A stretch of 61,720 nt of DNA from Parahoeflea olei (lineage in GTDB: Bacteria; Pseudomonadota; Alphaproteobacteria; Rhizobiales; Rhizobiaceae). The position numbers were made by a program, and so were the translations under genes. Below the pieces are notes generated by a model. It was not told the origin of the DNA, searched no databases, and saw only the letters and a program-made list of their open reading frames with translations. Location of the stretch: NCBI RefSeq assembly GCF_001703635.1, contig NZ_LQZT01000011.1, forward strand, positions 5,841 to 67,560. The letters are read 5' to 3'. This document shows positions 43,969 through 54,862 of this stretch, piece after piece (the stretch's first letter is position 1; each line of letters starts with the position of its first letter).

Positions 43969-44979
43969 GTGTTTGGTCTGGATACAGTGGTACTTGCCAT
44001 CATCGGCCTCGCCGCGCTCTCGGCCGGGGCCATGGGCTATGGCGTGCTCTACGGCCGGATCGAAGGCGAACGCAAGGCGGAGAGCCGCGTCAACCGGGTC
44101 AAGGCGGCCGAGACCGACCGGTCCAAGGCGACGGCCGCCCGCGATCGGCTCAACGAGGTCAACAAGCGGCGCAAATCCGTCCAGGACTCGCTCAAGACGC
44201 TGGAAGAGAAGAGCAAGGAGAACGATCGCCGCACCTCGCCTGCGCTCAAGGACCGCATCGCCCAGGCGGGTCTCGGCCTTTCCCTCAACCAGTTCTACCT
44301 GATGTCGGCCGCCCTGGGCCTGGTGTTCGCCTTCCTCTCCTTCGTTGCCTATGGCAGCCTGCCGGTCACCTTCGGCGTGCTGGTCATTTTCGGCGGCGGC
44401 CTGCCGCGCTGGATCATCGGTTTCCTGCGCAACCGCCGCATGAAGGCGTTCCTTGCCGAATTCCCGAATGCGCTCGACATCATGGTGCGCTCGATCAAGT
44501 CCGGCCTGCCGCTCAACGACGCCATCCGCATGATCGCCTCGGAAGGGCAGGAGCCCGTGCGCACGGAGTTCAAGCGCATCGTCGAGGCCCAGCAGATGGG
44601 GCTGAGCGTGCCCGAGGCCTGCACCCGCCTCTACAACCGCATCCCGCTTCCCGAAGCGAATTTCTTCGCCATCGTCATTGCCATCCAGGCCCAGGCCGGC
44701 GGCAACCTTTCGGAAGCGCTCGGCAACCTCTCCCGTGTCTTGCGTGAGCGCAAGAAGATGAAGGGCAAGATCAACGCGATGTCGATGGAAGCCAAGGCGT
44801 CGGCGGCGATTATCGGCGCGCTGCCCTTCATCGTCGCGTTCCTGGTCTATCTGACGTCGCCCGACTACATAACCATCCTGTTCACCGACACCCGCGGCCA
44901 CCTGATCCTCGGAGCCTCGGCGATCTGGATGTCGATCGGCATCATGGTGATGCGCAACATGATCAATTTCGAGATCTAG
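43969..44979 (+). CDS. tadB: Tad inner-membrane platform protein TadB
   Basis: A 336-residue membrane protein of the T2SS F domain family. N-terminal helix (~7-28), a basic coiled-coil stretch, two helices near 110-150, the F domain (L-D-I-M-V-R-S-I-K-S-G-L-P-L-N-D-A-I, ~166-183) and two C-terminal helices. The start is a GTG at 43969, with AAGGAG upstream. It forms the platform with TadC. Confidence 0.95.
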   Translation: MFGLDTVVLAIIGLAALSAGAMGYGVLYGRIEGERKAESRVNRVKAAETDRSKATAARDRLNEVNKRRKSVQDSLKTLEEKSKENDRRTSPALKDRIAQAGLGLSLNQFYLMSAALGLVFAFLSFVAYGSLPVTFGVLVIFGGGLPRWIIGFLRNRRMKAFLAEFPNALDIMVRSIKSGLPLNDAIRMIASEGQEPVRTEFKRIVEAQQMGLSVPEACTRLYNRIPLPEANFFAIVIAIQAQAGGNLSEALGNLSRVLRERKKMKGKINAMSMEAKASAAIIGALPFIVAFLVYLTSPDYITILFTDTRGHLILGASAIWMSIGIMVMRNMINFEI

Positions 44980-44992
44980 GAACGGGCGCGCC

Positions 44993-46006
44993 ATGATGTC
45001 ATCACTTATGTCTTCCCTCACCGATCCGGCCTATCTGGTGCCGATCCTGGTGTCCGTGGCGGTGTTCGCCACGCTGTTCACCATCATCGCGCCCTATTTC
45101 GAGCGCGGCGACCTCGATGCGCGGATGAAATCGGCGGCGCTCGAGCGCGACGAGATCCGCGCCCGGGAGCGGGCTCGCCTGAACGCCGAACAGGCCCGCG
45201 GCGGGGACAGGAATGCCGGCCTGCGCACCCACAACAACGCGTCGGTGCGCGGCATCGTCGAACAGCTGAACCTCAAGGCCGCACTCGCGGATGATGCCAC
45301 CGTCGCCAAGCTGCGCGCCGCCGGCTATCGCACCCAGAACGCGCTCAACATGTTCCTGCTGGCGCGCTTCGTGCTGCCCTTCGTCTTCCTGCTGGGCTCG
45401 GTGGTCTATGTCTTCCTGCTCGATCACCTGACCGACAAGCCCTTCACCGTGCGCATGCTTGCCTGCATCGTCGCGGCCTATGCCGGTTTCTACACGCCCA
45501 ACCTGTTCGTCTCCAACCAGTCGAAGAAGCGGCAGGCCTCGATCAAGCTCGCCTGGCCCGATGCGCTCGACCTGATGCTGATCTGCGTGGAATCGGGCGT
45601 GTCGATCGAGGCGGCGATGAAGCGCGTGGCCGAGGAGATCGCCATCCAGTCGCCGCCGCTGGCCGAGGAATTCGTCCTGACGACGGCGGAGCTCTCCTAC
45701 CTCCAGGACCGCCGCGTGGCCTTCGAGAATCTCGGCAACCGCACCGGCCTGGAAGCGGTGAAATCGGTGACCCAGGCGCTGATCCAGTCGGAGCGCTACG
45801 GCACGCCGATCGCCCAGGCGCTGCGCGTGCTCGCCCAGGAAAGCCGCGACCAGCGCATGACGGAAGCCGAGAAGAAGGCCGCGGCGCTGCCGCCTAAGCT
45901 GACCGTGCCGATGATCCTGTTCTTCCTGCCGGTGCTGATCGGCGTGATCCTCGGCCCGGCCGCGATCCAGGTGATGGACAATTTCTCGGGCGGCGTGCCG
46001 GGGTAG
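44993..46006 (+). CDS. tadC: Tad inner-membrane platform protein TadC
   Basis: A 337-residue partner of TadB, same T2SS F domain (L-D-L-M-L-I-C-V-E-S-G-V-S-I-E-A-A-M-K-R-V, about residues 192-212) and a similar helix layout, ending with a C-terminal hydrophobic helix. It lies 13 bp after tadB. Several ATGs occur in the first seven codons (M1, M2, M6), so the exact start is uncertain. It is the last gene of the plus-strand assembly operon, followed by a terminator. Confidence 0.94.
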   Translation: MMSSLMSSLTDPAYLVPILVSVAVFATLFTIIAPYFERGDLDARMKSAALERDEIRARERARLNAEQARGGDRNAGLRTHNNASVRGIVEQLNLKAALADDATVAKLRAAGYRTQNALNMFLLARFVLPFVFLLGSVVYVFLLDHLTDKPFTVRMLACIVAAYAGFYTPNLFVSNQSKKRQASIKLAWPDALDLMLICVESGVSIEAAMKRVAEEIAIQSPPLAEEFVLTTAELSYLQDRRVAFENLGNRTGLEAVKSVTQALIQSERYGTPIAQALRVLAQESRDQRMTEAEKKAAALPPKLTVPMILFFLPVLIGVILGPAAIQVMDNFSGGVPG

Positions 46007-46059
46007 AAGGCCGTTCGCCAAGGCACTGGCCGGAGCCTCGTTCGGGCATGAGATTAAGA

Positions 46060-46100
46060 AAGACCGGCGCGGGAGGTTGATCCCGCGCCGGTCTTTTTTT
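46060..46100 (+). terminator. Strong terminator at the end of the cpa/tad operon
   Basis: A perfect 15-bp inverted repeat (arms 46060-46074 and 46081-46095, AAGACCGGCGCGGGA and its complement) with a 6-nt loop, followed by TTTTTTT. It lies 54 bp after the tadC stop. Because A residues precede the left arm it may also stop the convergent tadD transcript, whose stop codon is 20 bp away. Confidence 0.96.
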
Positions 46101-46119
46101 GCCGCTTCGGCGGTGAATG

Positions 46120-46935
46120 TCAGTTGGTGTTGTGCTTGTCGTTGTCCTTGAGCTTGTTCCAGGCGTTCTGCTGGGACAGCATGGCGCGCAGATAGCTCAC
46201 ATTGGCGGCGGCCTGGTCGGGGGACAGCTCGGCGCTCGCGATCTTCTCCGCTTCGCCGAAACGGCCCTGCAGGCCCACCACCAGCGCGAGATTCTGGCGC
46301 ACGCGGCTGTCGGCGCCCGGCTGGCGCACGGCCGAGGCGAGATAGGTTTCGGCCGTCCTCAAATCGCCCTGGAGCACATAGGACATGCCGAGATTGGAGA
46401 GGACCGAAGGCTCGTTCGGCTGAATATCGAGCGCCTTGCGGTAGCGTTCACGGGCGGTCGCGGGATCGCCGAGCTGGTCGTGGATCGCCCCTTCCGCCGA
46501 CAGAAGCTGCCAGTCCGGACGGTCGGGCGTCTGTGCCCGCTTGATGGCGTCGAGCGCCTTGTCGAACTGGCCCACCCCGGCCAGCGCCTTGCCATAGGCG
46601 GCAAGCACCGTGCGGTTGTTGGGATTGTGGATCGCCACCTGCTGCATCACCGCCAGCGCCTGGTCGGCGCGCCCGCCCATGGTCAGCACCGAGGCGTATT
46701 GCATGCCGACCGCCGGGTCCTTGGGATTGCGGTCATAGGCCCTGCCGACGCTTTCCGCGGCCGAGTGCAGTTCGCTCGCATTCATGGCCGCAAGCGGCTT
46801 GTTGAGCGTGGGGATCGAGCCCGTCGTCAGCTGGCTTTTCGATGCGCAGCCGGCCAGCGCAAGCGCGAGCGCCGCAACGCAGGTCGCGCCCAAGATCCGG
46901 CGGCGAAAGGTGGGGCGGAAAGGGGTCACTGACAT
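46120..46935 (-). CDS. tadD: TPR lipoprotein TadD
   Basis: A 271-residue protein with a lipoprotein signal (lipobox A-L-A-G-C at ~26-30) and at least four tetratricopeptide repeats from residue ~70 on (P-A-V-G-M-Q-Y-A-S-V-L..., R-T-V-L-A-A-Y-G-K-A-L-A, P-S-V-L-S-N-L-G-M-S-Y). TadD is an outer-membrane-associated pilotin-like factor of Tad systems. It is convergent with the main operon and separated from it by the shared terminator; its promoter side holds a GTTAACCCT palindrome. Confidence 0.92.
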   Translation of the reverse strand: MSVTPFRPTFRRRILGATCVAALALALAGCASKSQLTTGSIPTLNKPLAAMNASELHSAAESVGRAYDRNPKDPAVGMQYASVLTMGGRADQALAVMQQVAIHNPNNRTVLAAYGKALAGVGQFDKALDAIKRAQTPDRPDWQLLSAEGAIHDQLGDPATARERYRKALDIQPNEPSVLSNLGMSYVLQGDLRTAETYLASAVRQPGADSRVRQNLALVVGLQGRFGEAEKIASAELSPDQAAANVSYLRAMLSQQNAWNKLKDNDKHNTN

Positions 46936-47012
46936 GGGCCTGGTCCCGGGTTGCAGGTGAAGGGGCGATGCGACGCGCGACGCCGCCGCAGTCCTCGCTC
47001 AAGCAATAATCT

Positions 47013-47035
47013 GTTAACCCTAATCAAGGGTTAAC
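47013..47035. promoter_or_regulatory. Perfect GTTAACCCT palindrome between tadD and the aminopeptidase gene
   Basis: GTTAACCCT at 47013-47021 and AGGGTTAAC at 47027-47035 form a perfect 9-bp inverted repeat with 5-nt spacer AATCA, 78 bp upstream of tadD and 46 bp upstream of the aminopeptidase ATG. No T-run follows on either side, so it resembles a dimer-binding operator rather than a terminator. The TTAACC element also occurs near other pilus units. Confidence 0.6.
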
Positions 47036-47080
47036 AACTGATTCCCCGTTCTGCCGTTCACCAAGGCCCAAGGATAAGCC

Positions 47081-48475
<1,395 letters not shown>

Positions 48476-48547
48476 TCCGGGCCCCGACTTGCGCGGCTTT
48501 CCCGTTTCGGTCAAGGTAAAACGGGACCGAAACGAGGGGCGCAACAC

Positions 48548-48916
48548 ATGGGACTTGAACTCCGGCCATCCGACGCGCTCGGGTTGTGGCATGCCGTCAC
48601 GCTCGAGCACGTCCGGGCTGTCGGACCGGACCTGACGGTTCGGCAAATGGCGATCCTGCTGCATATCTATCTCGCGCCGCCTCCGCATACCGTGCGCGGT
48701 CTTGCCGCCACGCTCGGCGTCACCAAGCCCGTCATCACCCGGGCGCTCGACACGATGGGGCACATGGGACTGGTGCGCCGGGTGCGCGACGAGCGCGACC
48801 GGCGCAACGTCATCATCAAGCGCACCGTCGATGGCGCGCTGTTCGTCGAAAAGATCGGCGACATCATCATCGCGGAAGGGCGCAGGCTGTCTTCCGCAGA
48901 CGGAGTTCATGCATGA
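48548..48916 (+). CDS. MarR-family winged-helix regulator (short)
   Basis: A 122-residue protein with a complete winged helix: T-V-R-G-L-A-A-T-L-G-V-T-K-P-V-I-T-R-A-L (~50-69) and wing R-R-V-R-D-E-R-D-R-R-N-V-I-I (~79-92). It is shorter than typical MarR proteins (about 140-150), with reduced dimer helices. It overlaps the NlpC/P60 gene by 4 bp (ATGA). Possibly controls that gene or the neighbouring aminopeptidase; ligand unknown. Confidence 0.85.
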   Translation: MGLELRPSDALGLWHAVTLEHVRAVGPDLTVRQMAILLHIYLAPPPHTVRGLAATLGVTKPVITRALDTMGHMGLVRRVRDERDRRNVIIKRTVDGALFVEKIGDIIIAEGRRLSSADGVHA

Positions 48917-49767
48917 GCGCATCCCTCGACCGCCGCCTCCACGCCTACCGGCCGGACCTGGCCGACATTCGCCTGAAAGGACAGGTCGAGGCTGAGGGCT
49001 ATGCCGCCAGCAGGCCCGCGCGCCTGATCGTGCCGGTGGCCGACATCCGCCCGCGCCCCGACCTTGCCGCAGGCATCGACACCCAGGCGCTGTTCGGCGA
49101 GACGCTTGCGGTCTTCGACCGTTCGGGTGGCTGGGCCTGGGTGCAACTCGATGCCGACGGCTATGTCGGCTATCTGCCGGAAGAGGCGATCGCCGACGGC
49201 GCCGGCGCCGCAACCCATGGGGTGTCGGTTCCGCGCAGCTTCGTCTATCCCGGGGCGGACCTGCGCTTCCCGCGCCGCCACGCCCTGTCGATGGGCAGCC
49301 GCGTCACCGTCACCGGCACGGCCGAAACCCGCGGCACTCGCTATGCGCTGCTCGAGGACGGGTCGGCCATGATCGCCGCGCATCTGCGCCCGCTCGGGGA
49401 GGCTCTCGCCGCAGACGCGGTCGCCGTGGCGACCCTGTTCCTCAACACGCCCTATCTGTGGGGCGGCCGCTCCGGGTTCGGCATCGATTGCTCGGGGCTC
49501 GTGCAGATGGCGCTGGCGCAGACCGGAAAATCCGCGCCGCGCGATTCCGACATGCAGGCCGCAAGCCTGGGAAGCCTCATCGACCGCGACGATCTGCGGC
49601 GCGGCGACCTGGTGTTCTGGAAGGGGCATGCCGGCCTGGCCGAGGACGCGAACACGCTGCTGCACGCGTCCGGAGGCACCATGACGGTCACGCGCGAACC
49701 GCTCGAGGCTGCCATCGACCGCATCGCCAGGCTCTACGGCCCGCCGACCTGCTACCGCCGCCCGTGA
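48913..49767 (+). CDS. NlpC/P60 family peptidoglycan hydrolase
   Basis: A 284-residue protein. Residues ~30-150 look like two SH3-like domains (V-A-D-I-R-P-R-P, W-A-W-V-Q-L-D-A-D-G-Y-V-G-Y-L), followed by an NlpC/P60 domain with the catalytic Cys in F-G-I-D-C-S-G-L-V-Q and His in K-G-H-A-G-L. It cleaves peptide stems of murein or muropeptides. No signal peptide is evident, so it could work on recycled muropeptides in the cytoplasm, in line with the aminopeptidase upstream; that localisation is inferred. Confidence 0.9.
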   Translation: MSASLDRRLHAYRPDLADIRLKGQVEAEGYAASRPARLIVPVADIRPRPDLAAGIDTQALFGETLAVFDRSGGWAWVQLDADGYVGYLPEEAIADGAGAATHGVSVPRSFVYPGADLRFPRRHALSMGSRVTVTGTAETRGTRYALLEDGSAMIAAHLRPLGEALAADAVAVATLFLNTPYLWGGRSGFGIDCSGLVQMALAQTGKSAPRDSDMQAASLGSLIDRDDLRRGDLVFWKGHAGLAEDANTLLHASGGTMTVTREPLEAAIDRIARLYGPPTCYRRP

Positions 49768-49801
49768 TCGCCTGCCGTGGAAGCGGCGCCGCGCCGCGCG
49801 G

Positions 49802-50767
49802 TCAGTAGCCCGCGGCGCGGTTGACGAGATTGACCAGCGGCTCGCCGCGGTCATGCGCATCCATCTGCGCGACCATCGGCCCGATCAGCGAGGACGGCAC
49901 CGAGGCGGCGGCCGCATGCGGGGTCACGGTCACCGCGGGATGGCTCCAGAACGGGCTGTCCGGCGCAAGCGGCTCCTGCTGGAACACGTCGAGCGTCACC
50001 GCCGACAGAAGCCCTTCGTCGAGCGCGGCCAGAATATCGGCTTCGTTCTGCAGCCCGCCGCGTCCGGCATTGATCAGCACCGGGGCGCCGAGCGGGCCAC
50101 GCCTGGTCATGCGTTCGAACAGGCTGCGGTCGAGAATCCCGCTGGTGTCGGGCGTCAGCGGCAACAGCACGACGAAGATATCGGCCGAAGCCAGGAACGG
50201 GCCGAGCCCTTCGGGTCCGGCATGACAGGCGACGCCTTCGACCTGTTTTTCGGTGCGCGACCAGCCCGAAACCCTGAAGCCGAGCGCCTGGAGCTTGGCG
50301 GCGGCGTCGCGCCCGAGTTCGCCGAGCCCCATGATGCCCACGGTGATGTCGCGGGCAGCCTTCTGGCCGCGGTCCTCGTTCCAGACTTTCCGCGCCTGCT
50401 GCGCCCGGTAGCGCGGGCCGAGCCGGTGATGGTCGAGCACCTGCCAGGCCACATATTCGCTCATCCGCGTGGTCAGGTCCGGCGAGACGACGCGCACGAT
50501 CGGCACGTCCGGCAGGTCCGGGTCCCGGAAGACATGGTCGACGCCGGCCCCGAGCGAGAAGATCGCCTTCAGGCTCGGCAGTTTCGACAGCAAGGCCGGC
50601 CGCTGCTTCCACACCACCGCATAGCGGATGCTGGGATCGGCCGCGCCGTCGGGTTCGACCACCACCTTGCGGTCGGGGGCGGCCCGCGCGAACTCGTCGA
50701 GCCACATGTCGGTCGGCATGCCGGTCAGCGCCAGCAGGATGCGTCCCGTGTCGTTCGTCTCTGTCAT
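49802..50767 (-). CDS. ghrA: Glyoxylate/hydroxypyruvate reductase, GhrA type
   Basis: A 321-residue D-2-hydroxyacid dehydrogenase. Rossmann motif G-I-M-G-L-G-E-L-G (~145-153), catalytic Arg in I-N-A-G-R-G-G, Glu nearby and His in V-T-P-H-A-A-A-A-S. The absence of the usual N-terminal shared motif and the closing words match the GhrA group, which reduces glyoxylate and hydroxypyruvate with NADPH. It starts 14 bp after yejF, so it seems to be the last gene of that operon. Confidence 0.88.
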   Translation of the reverse strand: MTETNDTGRILLALTGMPTDMWLDEFARAAPDRKVVVEPDGAADPSIRYAVVWKQRPALLSKLPSLKAIFSLGAGVDHVFRDPDLPDVPIVRVVSPDLTTRMSEYVAWQVLDHHRLGPRYRAQQARKVWNEDRGQKAARDITVGIMGLGELGRDAAAKLQALGFRVSGWSRTEKQVEGVACHAGPEGLGPFLASADIFVVLLPLTPDTSGILDRSLFERMTRRGPLGAPVLINAGRGGLQNEADILAALDEGLLSAVTLDVFQQEPLAPDSPFWSHPAVTVTPHAAAASVPSSLIGPMVAQMDAHDRGEPLVNLVNRAAGY

Positions 50768-50781
50768 GAAGTCCCTGTAGC

Positions 50782-52448
<1,667 letters not shown>

Positions 52449-52452
<4 letters not shown>

Positions 52453-53600
52453 CGGAAGGTCTTTCGCGGATCGAAGGCGTCACGCGTGGCTTCGCCGACG
52501 AAGATCAGCAGCGACAGCATGATCGAGATGGTGAAGAACGCCGTCAGCCCCAGCCATGGCGCCTGCAGGTTGCGCTTGCCCTGGGCGATCAGTTCGCCGA
52601 GCGAGGCGGAGCCCGGCGGCAGCCCGAAGCCGAGAAAGTCGAGCGAGGTGAGCGTGGTGATCGAGCCCGACAGGATAAACGGCAGGAAGGTGAGCGTCGC
52701 CACCATGGCGTTCGGCAACAGGTGCCGGAACATGATGGTGGCATTGCCGACGCCGAGCGCGCGCGCCGCGTTGACATATTCGAAATTGCGGGCGCGCAGG
52801 AATTCGGCGCGGACGATGCCGACGAAGGACACCCAGGAGAACAGCAGCATGATGCCGAGCAGGATCCAGAACCCCGGCGGCAGGATCGCGGCGATGATCA
52901 GCAGGATGTAGAGCACCGGCATCGACGACCAGATCTCGATGAAGCGCTGCATCAAAAGGTCGGTCCAGCCGCCGAAATAGCCCTGCACCGCGCCCGCGGC
53001 GATGCCGATCACGGCCGAGAACACCGTCAGCGTCAGGCCGAACAGGACCGAGATGCGGAATCCGTAGATCATCCGCGCGGTGACGTCGCGGGCCTGGTCG
53101 TCGGTGCCCAGCCAGTTCATGTTGCCGAGAGTGCAGCCCGGATCCTCGGTCTTCAGCGGATAGGCCTGGCAGCGGGTTTCCTTGTCCATCATCCAGAATG
53201 GCGGTGTGGGCGCCGAGTGGGGAATGTAGGAATTGGCGGTGTTGTAGGAATAGCGGATCGGCGGCCAGATCATCCAGCCATTGGCCTCGATCTCGTCCTG
53301 GATGAACGGGTCGCGGTAATCCGTGCGCGCCAGGAAGCCGCCGAATTTTTCCTCCGGATAGTCGATGGCGACCGGGAACAGGATCTCGCCCTTGTAGGAG
53401 GCGATGATCGGCCGGTCATTGGCGATGAACTCGCCGAGCAGGCTCGCGCCGAACAGCACGAGGAAGATCCACAGCGACCAGTAGCCCCGGCGGTTGGCCT
53501 TGAAATTGGCCCAGCGCCGCCTGTTGGTGGGCGACAGCCAGCCCTTGGGCCGGCCCTGTGCGTCGAACCTGTCGTTTGCGGTCGGGCTTTGCGCGCTCAT
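52449..53600 (-). CDS. yejE: Peptide ABC transporter permease YejE
   Basis: A 383-residue OppC-type permease. N-terminal cytoplasmic part, first helix (~40-60), long periplasmic loop (~65-170; W-L-G-T-D-D-Q-A-R-D-V motif at its end), then five more helices and the coupling loop A-A-R-A-L-G-V-G-N-A-T-I-M-F-R-H-L-L-P-N. The long loop is typical of YejE. Overlaps its neighbours by 4 bp on both sides. Confidence 0.95.
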
Positions 53601-54703
53601 CCGACATCCCGCTTTTCAAAGTCGATGCGCGGGTCCACCCAGGTATAGACGAGGTCGGAAATCAGTCCGACGACCAGACCCATCAGGGAAAAGATGAACA
53701 GCGTGGCGAACACCACCGGATAGTCGCGCCGGATCACCGATTCGAAGCCCAGCCGTCCCAGTCCGTCGAGCGTGAAGATGGTCTCGATCAGCAGCGAGCC
53801 CGAGAAGAAGGCGGAGATGAAGGCGCCCGGAAAGCCGGCGATGATGATCAGCATGGCATTGCGGAACACGTGCCGGTAGAGCACCTGCCGCTCGGTCAGC
53901 CCTTTGGCCCGCGCGGTGGTGACATATTGCTTGCGGATCTCGTCGATGAAGGAATTCTTGGTCAGAAGCGTCGTGGTGGCGAAGGCCGCCAGCGACAGCG
54001 CGATCAGCGGCAGCGTCAGGTGCCAGAGATAGTCGATGACCTTGTCGACCAGGCTCAGTTGCGCGAAATTGTCCGATGTCAGCCCGCGCAATGGGAACCA
54101 GTCGAAAAACGACCCGCCGGCGAACAGCACGATCAGGAGAATGCCGAACAGGAAGCCGGGCACCGCATAGGCGACCACGATCAGGCCGGAGGTCCAGACA
54201 TCGAAGCGCGAGCCGTCCGACACCGCTTTCTTGATCCCCAGCGGAATCGAGATGATGTAGGAGAGCAGCAGAATCCACACGCCGAGCGAGATCGACACCG
54301 GCATCTTCTCGATGATCAGGTCGAGCACCGAGACGCTGCGGAAATAGCTTTCGCCGAAATCGAAGCGGATATAGTTCCACATCATCGTCAGGAACCGCTC
54401 GAGCGGCGGCTTGTCGAAGCCGAACTGGGCTTCCAGCTTGGCGATGAATTCCGGGTCCAGCCCTTGCGCGCCGCGGTACTGCGACGAGGCGGAATCGCCG
54501 AAATCCTGCTGCGGGCTGCCGACGGTGTCGCCGCCGCCACCGCCGATCCGGTCGAGCGACGAGTTGCCCTGGCCGGTCAGTTGCGCGATCACCTGCTCGA
54601 CCGGGCCGCCCGGCGCGAACTGGATCACGGCAAAGGAGATCGCCATGATGCCGACGATGGTCGGGATCATCAACAGCAGGCGGCGGAGGATATAGGCGCC
54701 CAT
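53597..54703 (-). CDS. yejB: Peptide ABC transporter permease YejB
   Basis: A 368-residue OppB-type permease starting M-G-A-Y-I-L-R-R-L-L-L-M-I-P, with the family's F-A-P-G-G-P-V-E near residue 30 and the coupling loop A-R-A-K-G-L-T-E-R-Q-V-L-Y-R-H-V-F-R-N-A. The ATG at 54703 fits the family; 30 upstream in-frame codons lack support. A Gly-rich stretch (G-G-G-G-G-D) lies in the first periplasmic loop, as in other rhizobial YejB. Confidence 0.95.
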   Translation of the reverse strand: MGAYILRRLLLMIPTIVGIMAISFAVIQFAPGGPVEQVIAQLTGQGNSSLDRIGGGGGDTVGSPQQDFGDSASSQYRGAQGLDPEFIAKLEAQFGFDKPPLERFLTMMWNYIRFDFGESYFRSVSVLDLIIEKMPVSISLGVWILLLSYIISIPLGIKKAVSDGSRFDVWTSGLIVVAYAVPGFLFGILLIVLFAGGSFFDWFPLRGLTSDNFAQLSLVDKVIDYLWHLTLPLIALSLAAFATTTLLTKNSFIDEIRKQYVTTARAKGLTERQVLYRHVFRNAMLIIIAGFPGAFISAFFSGSLLIETIFTLDGLGRLGFESVIRRDYPVVFATLFIFSLMGLVVGLISDLVYTWVDPRIDFEKRDVG

Positions 54704-54862
54704 CAGGTCGTGATCCGCTTGCCTGGGGCGACCCGGCCGCCGCTGGTCGGTGACGATGTGCTCAATCTCAAATCCTTCAAGCCGGCAAAGCAAGCCCGGG
54801 GCTGATTCGTCCGACCCTCATACAGAATCGAATGTCGCAGACGGTGCAAGGCCGAAAGCGCC

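Noticed and set aside
42487..45021. An 844-codon open frame on the minus strand opposite cpaF and tadB
   Set aside because: Low-complexity Arg/Asp/His protein antisense to conserved genes; no ribosome site or family feature.
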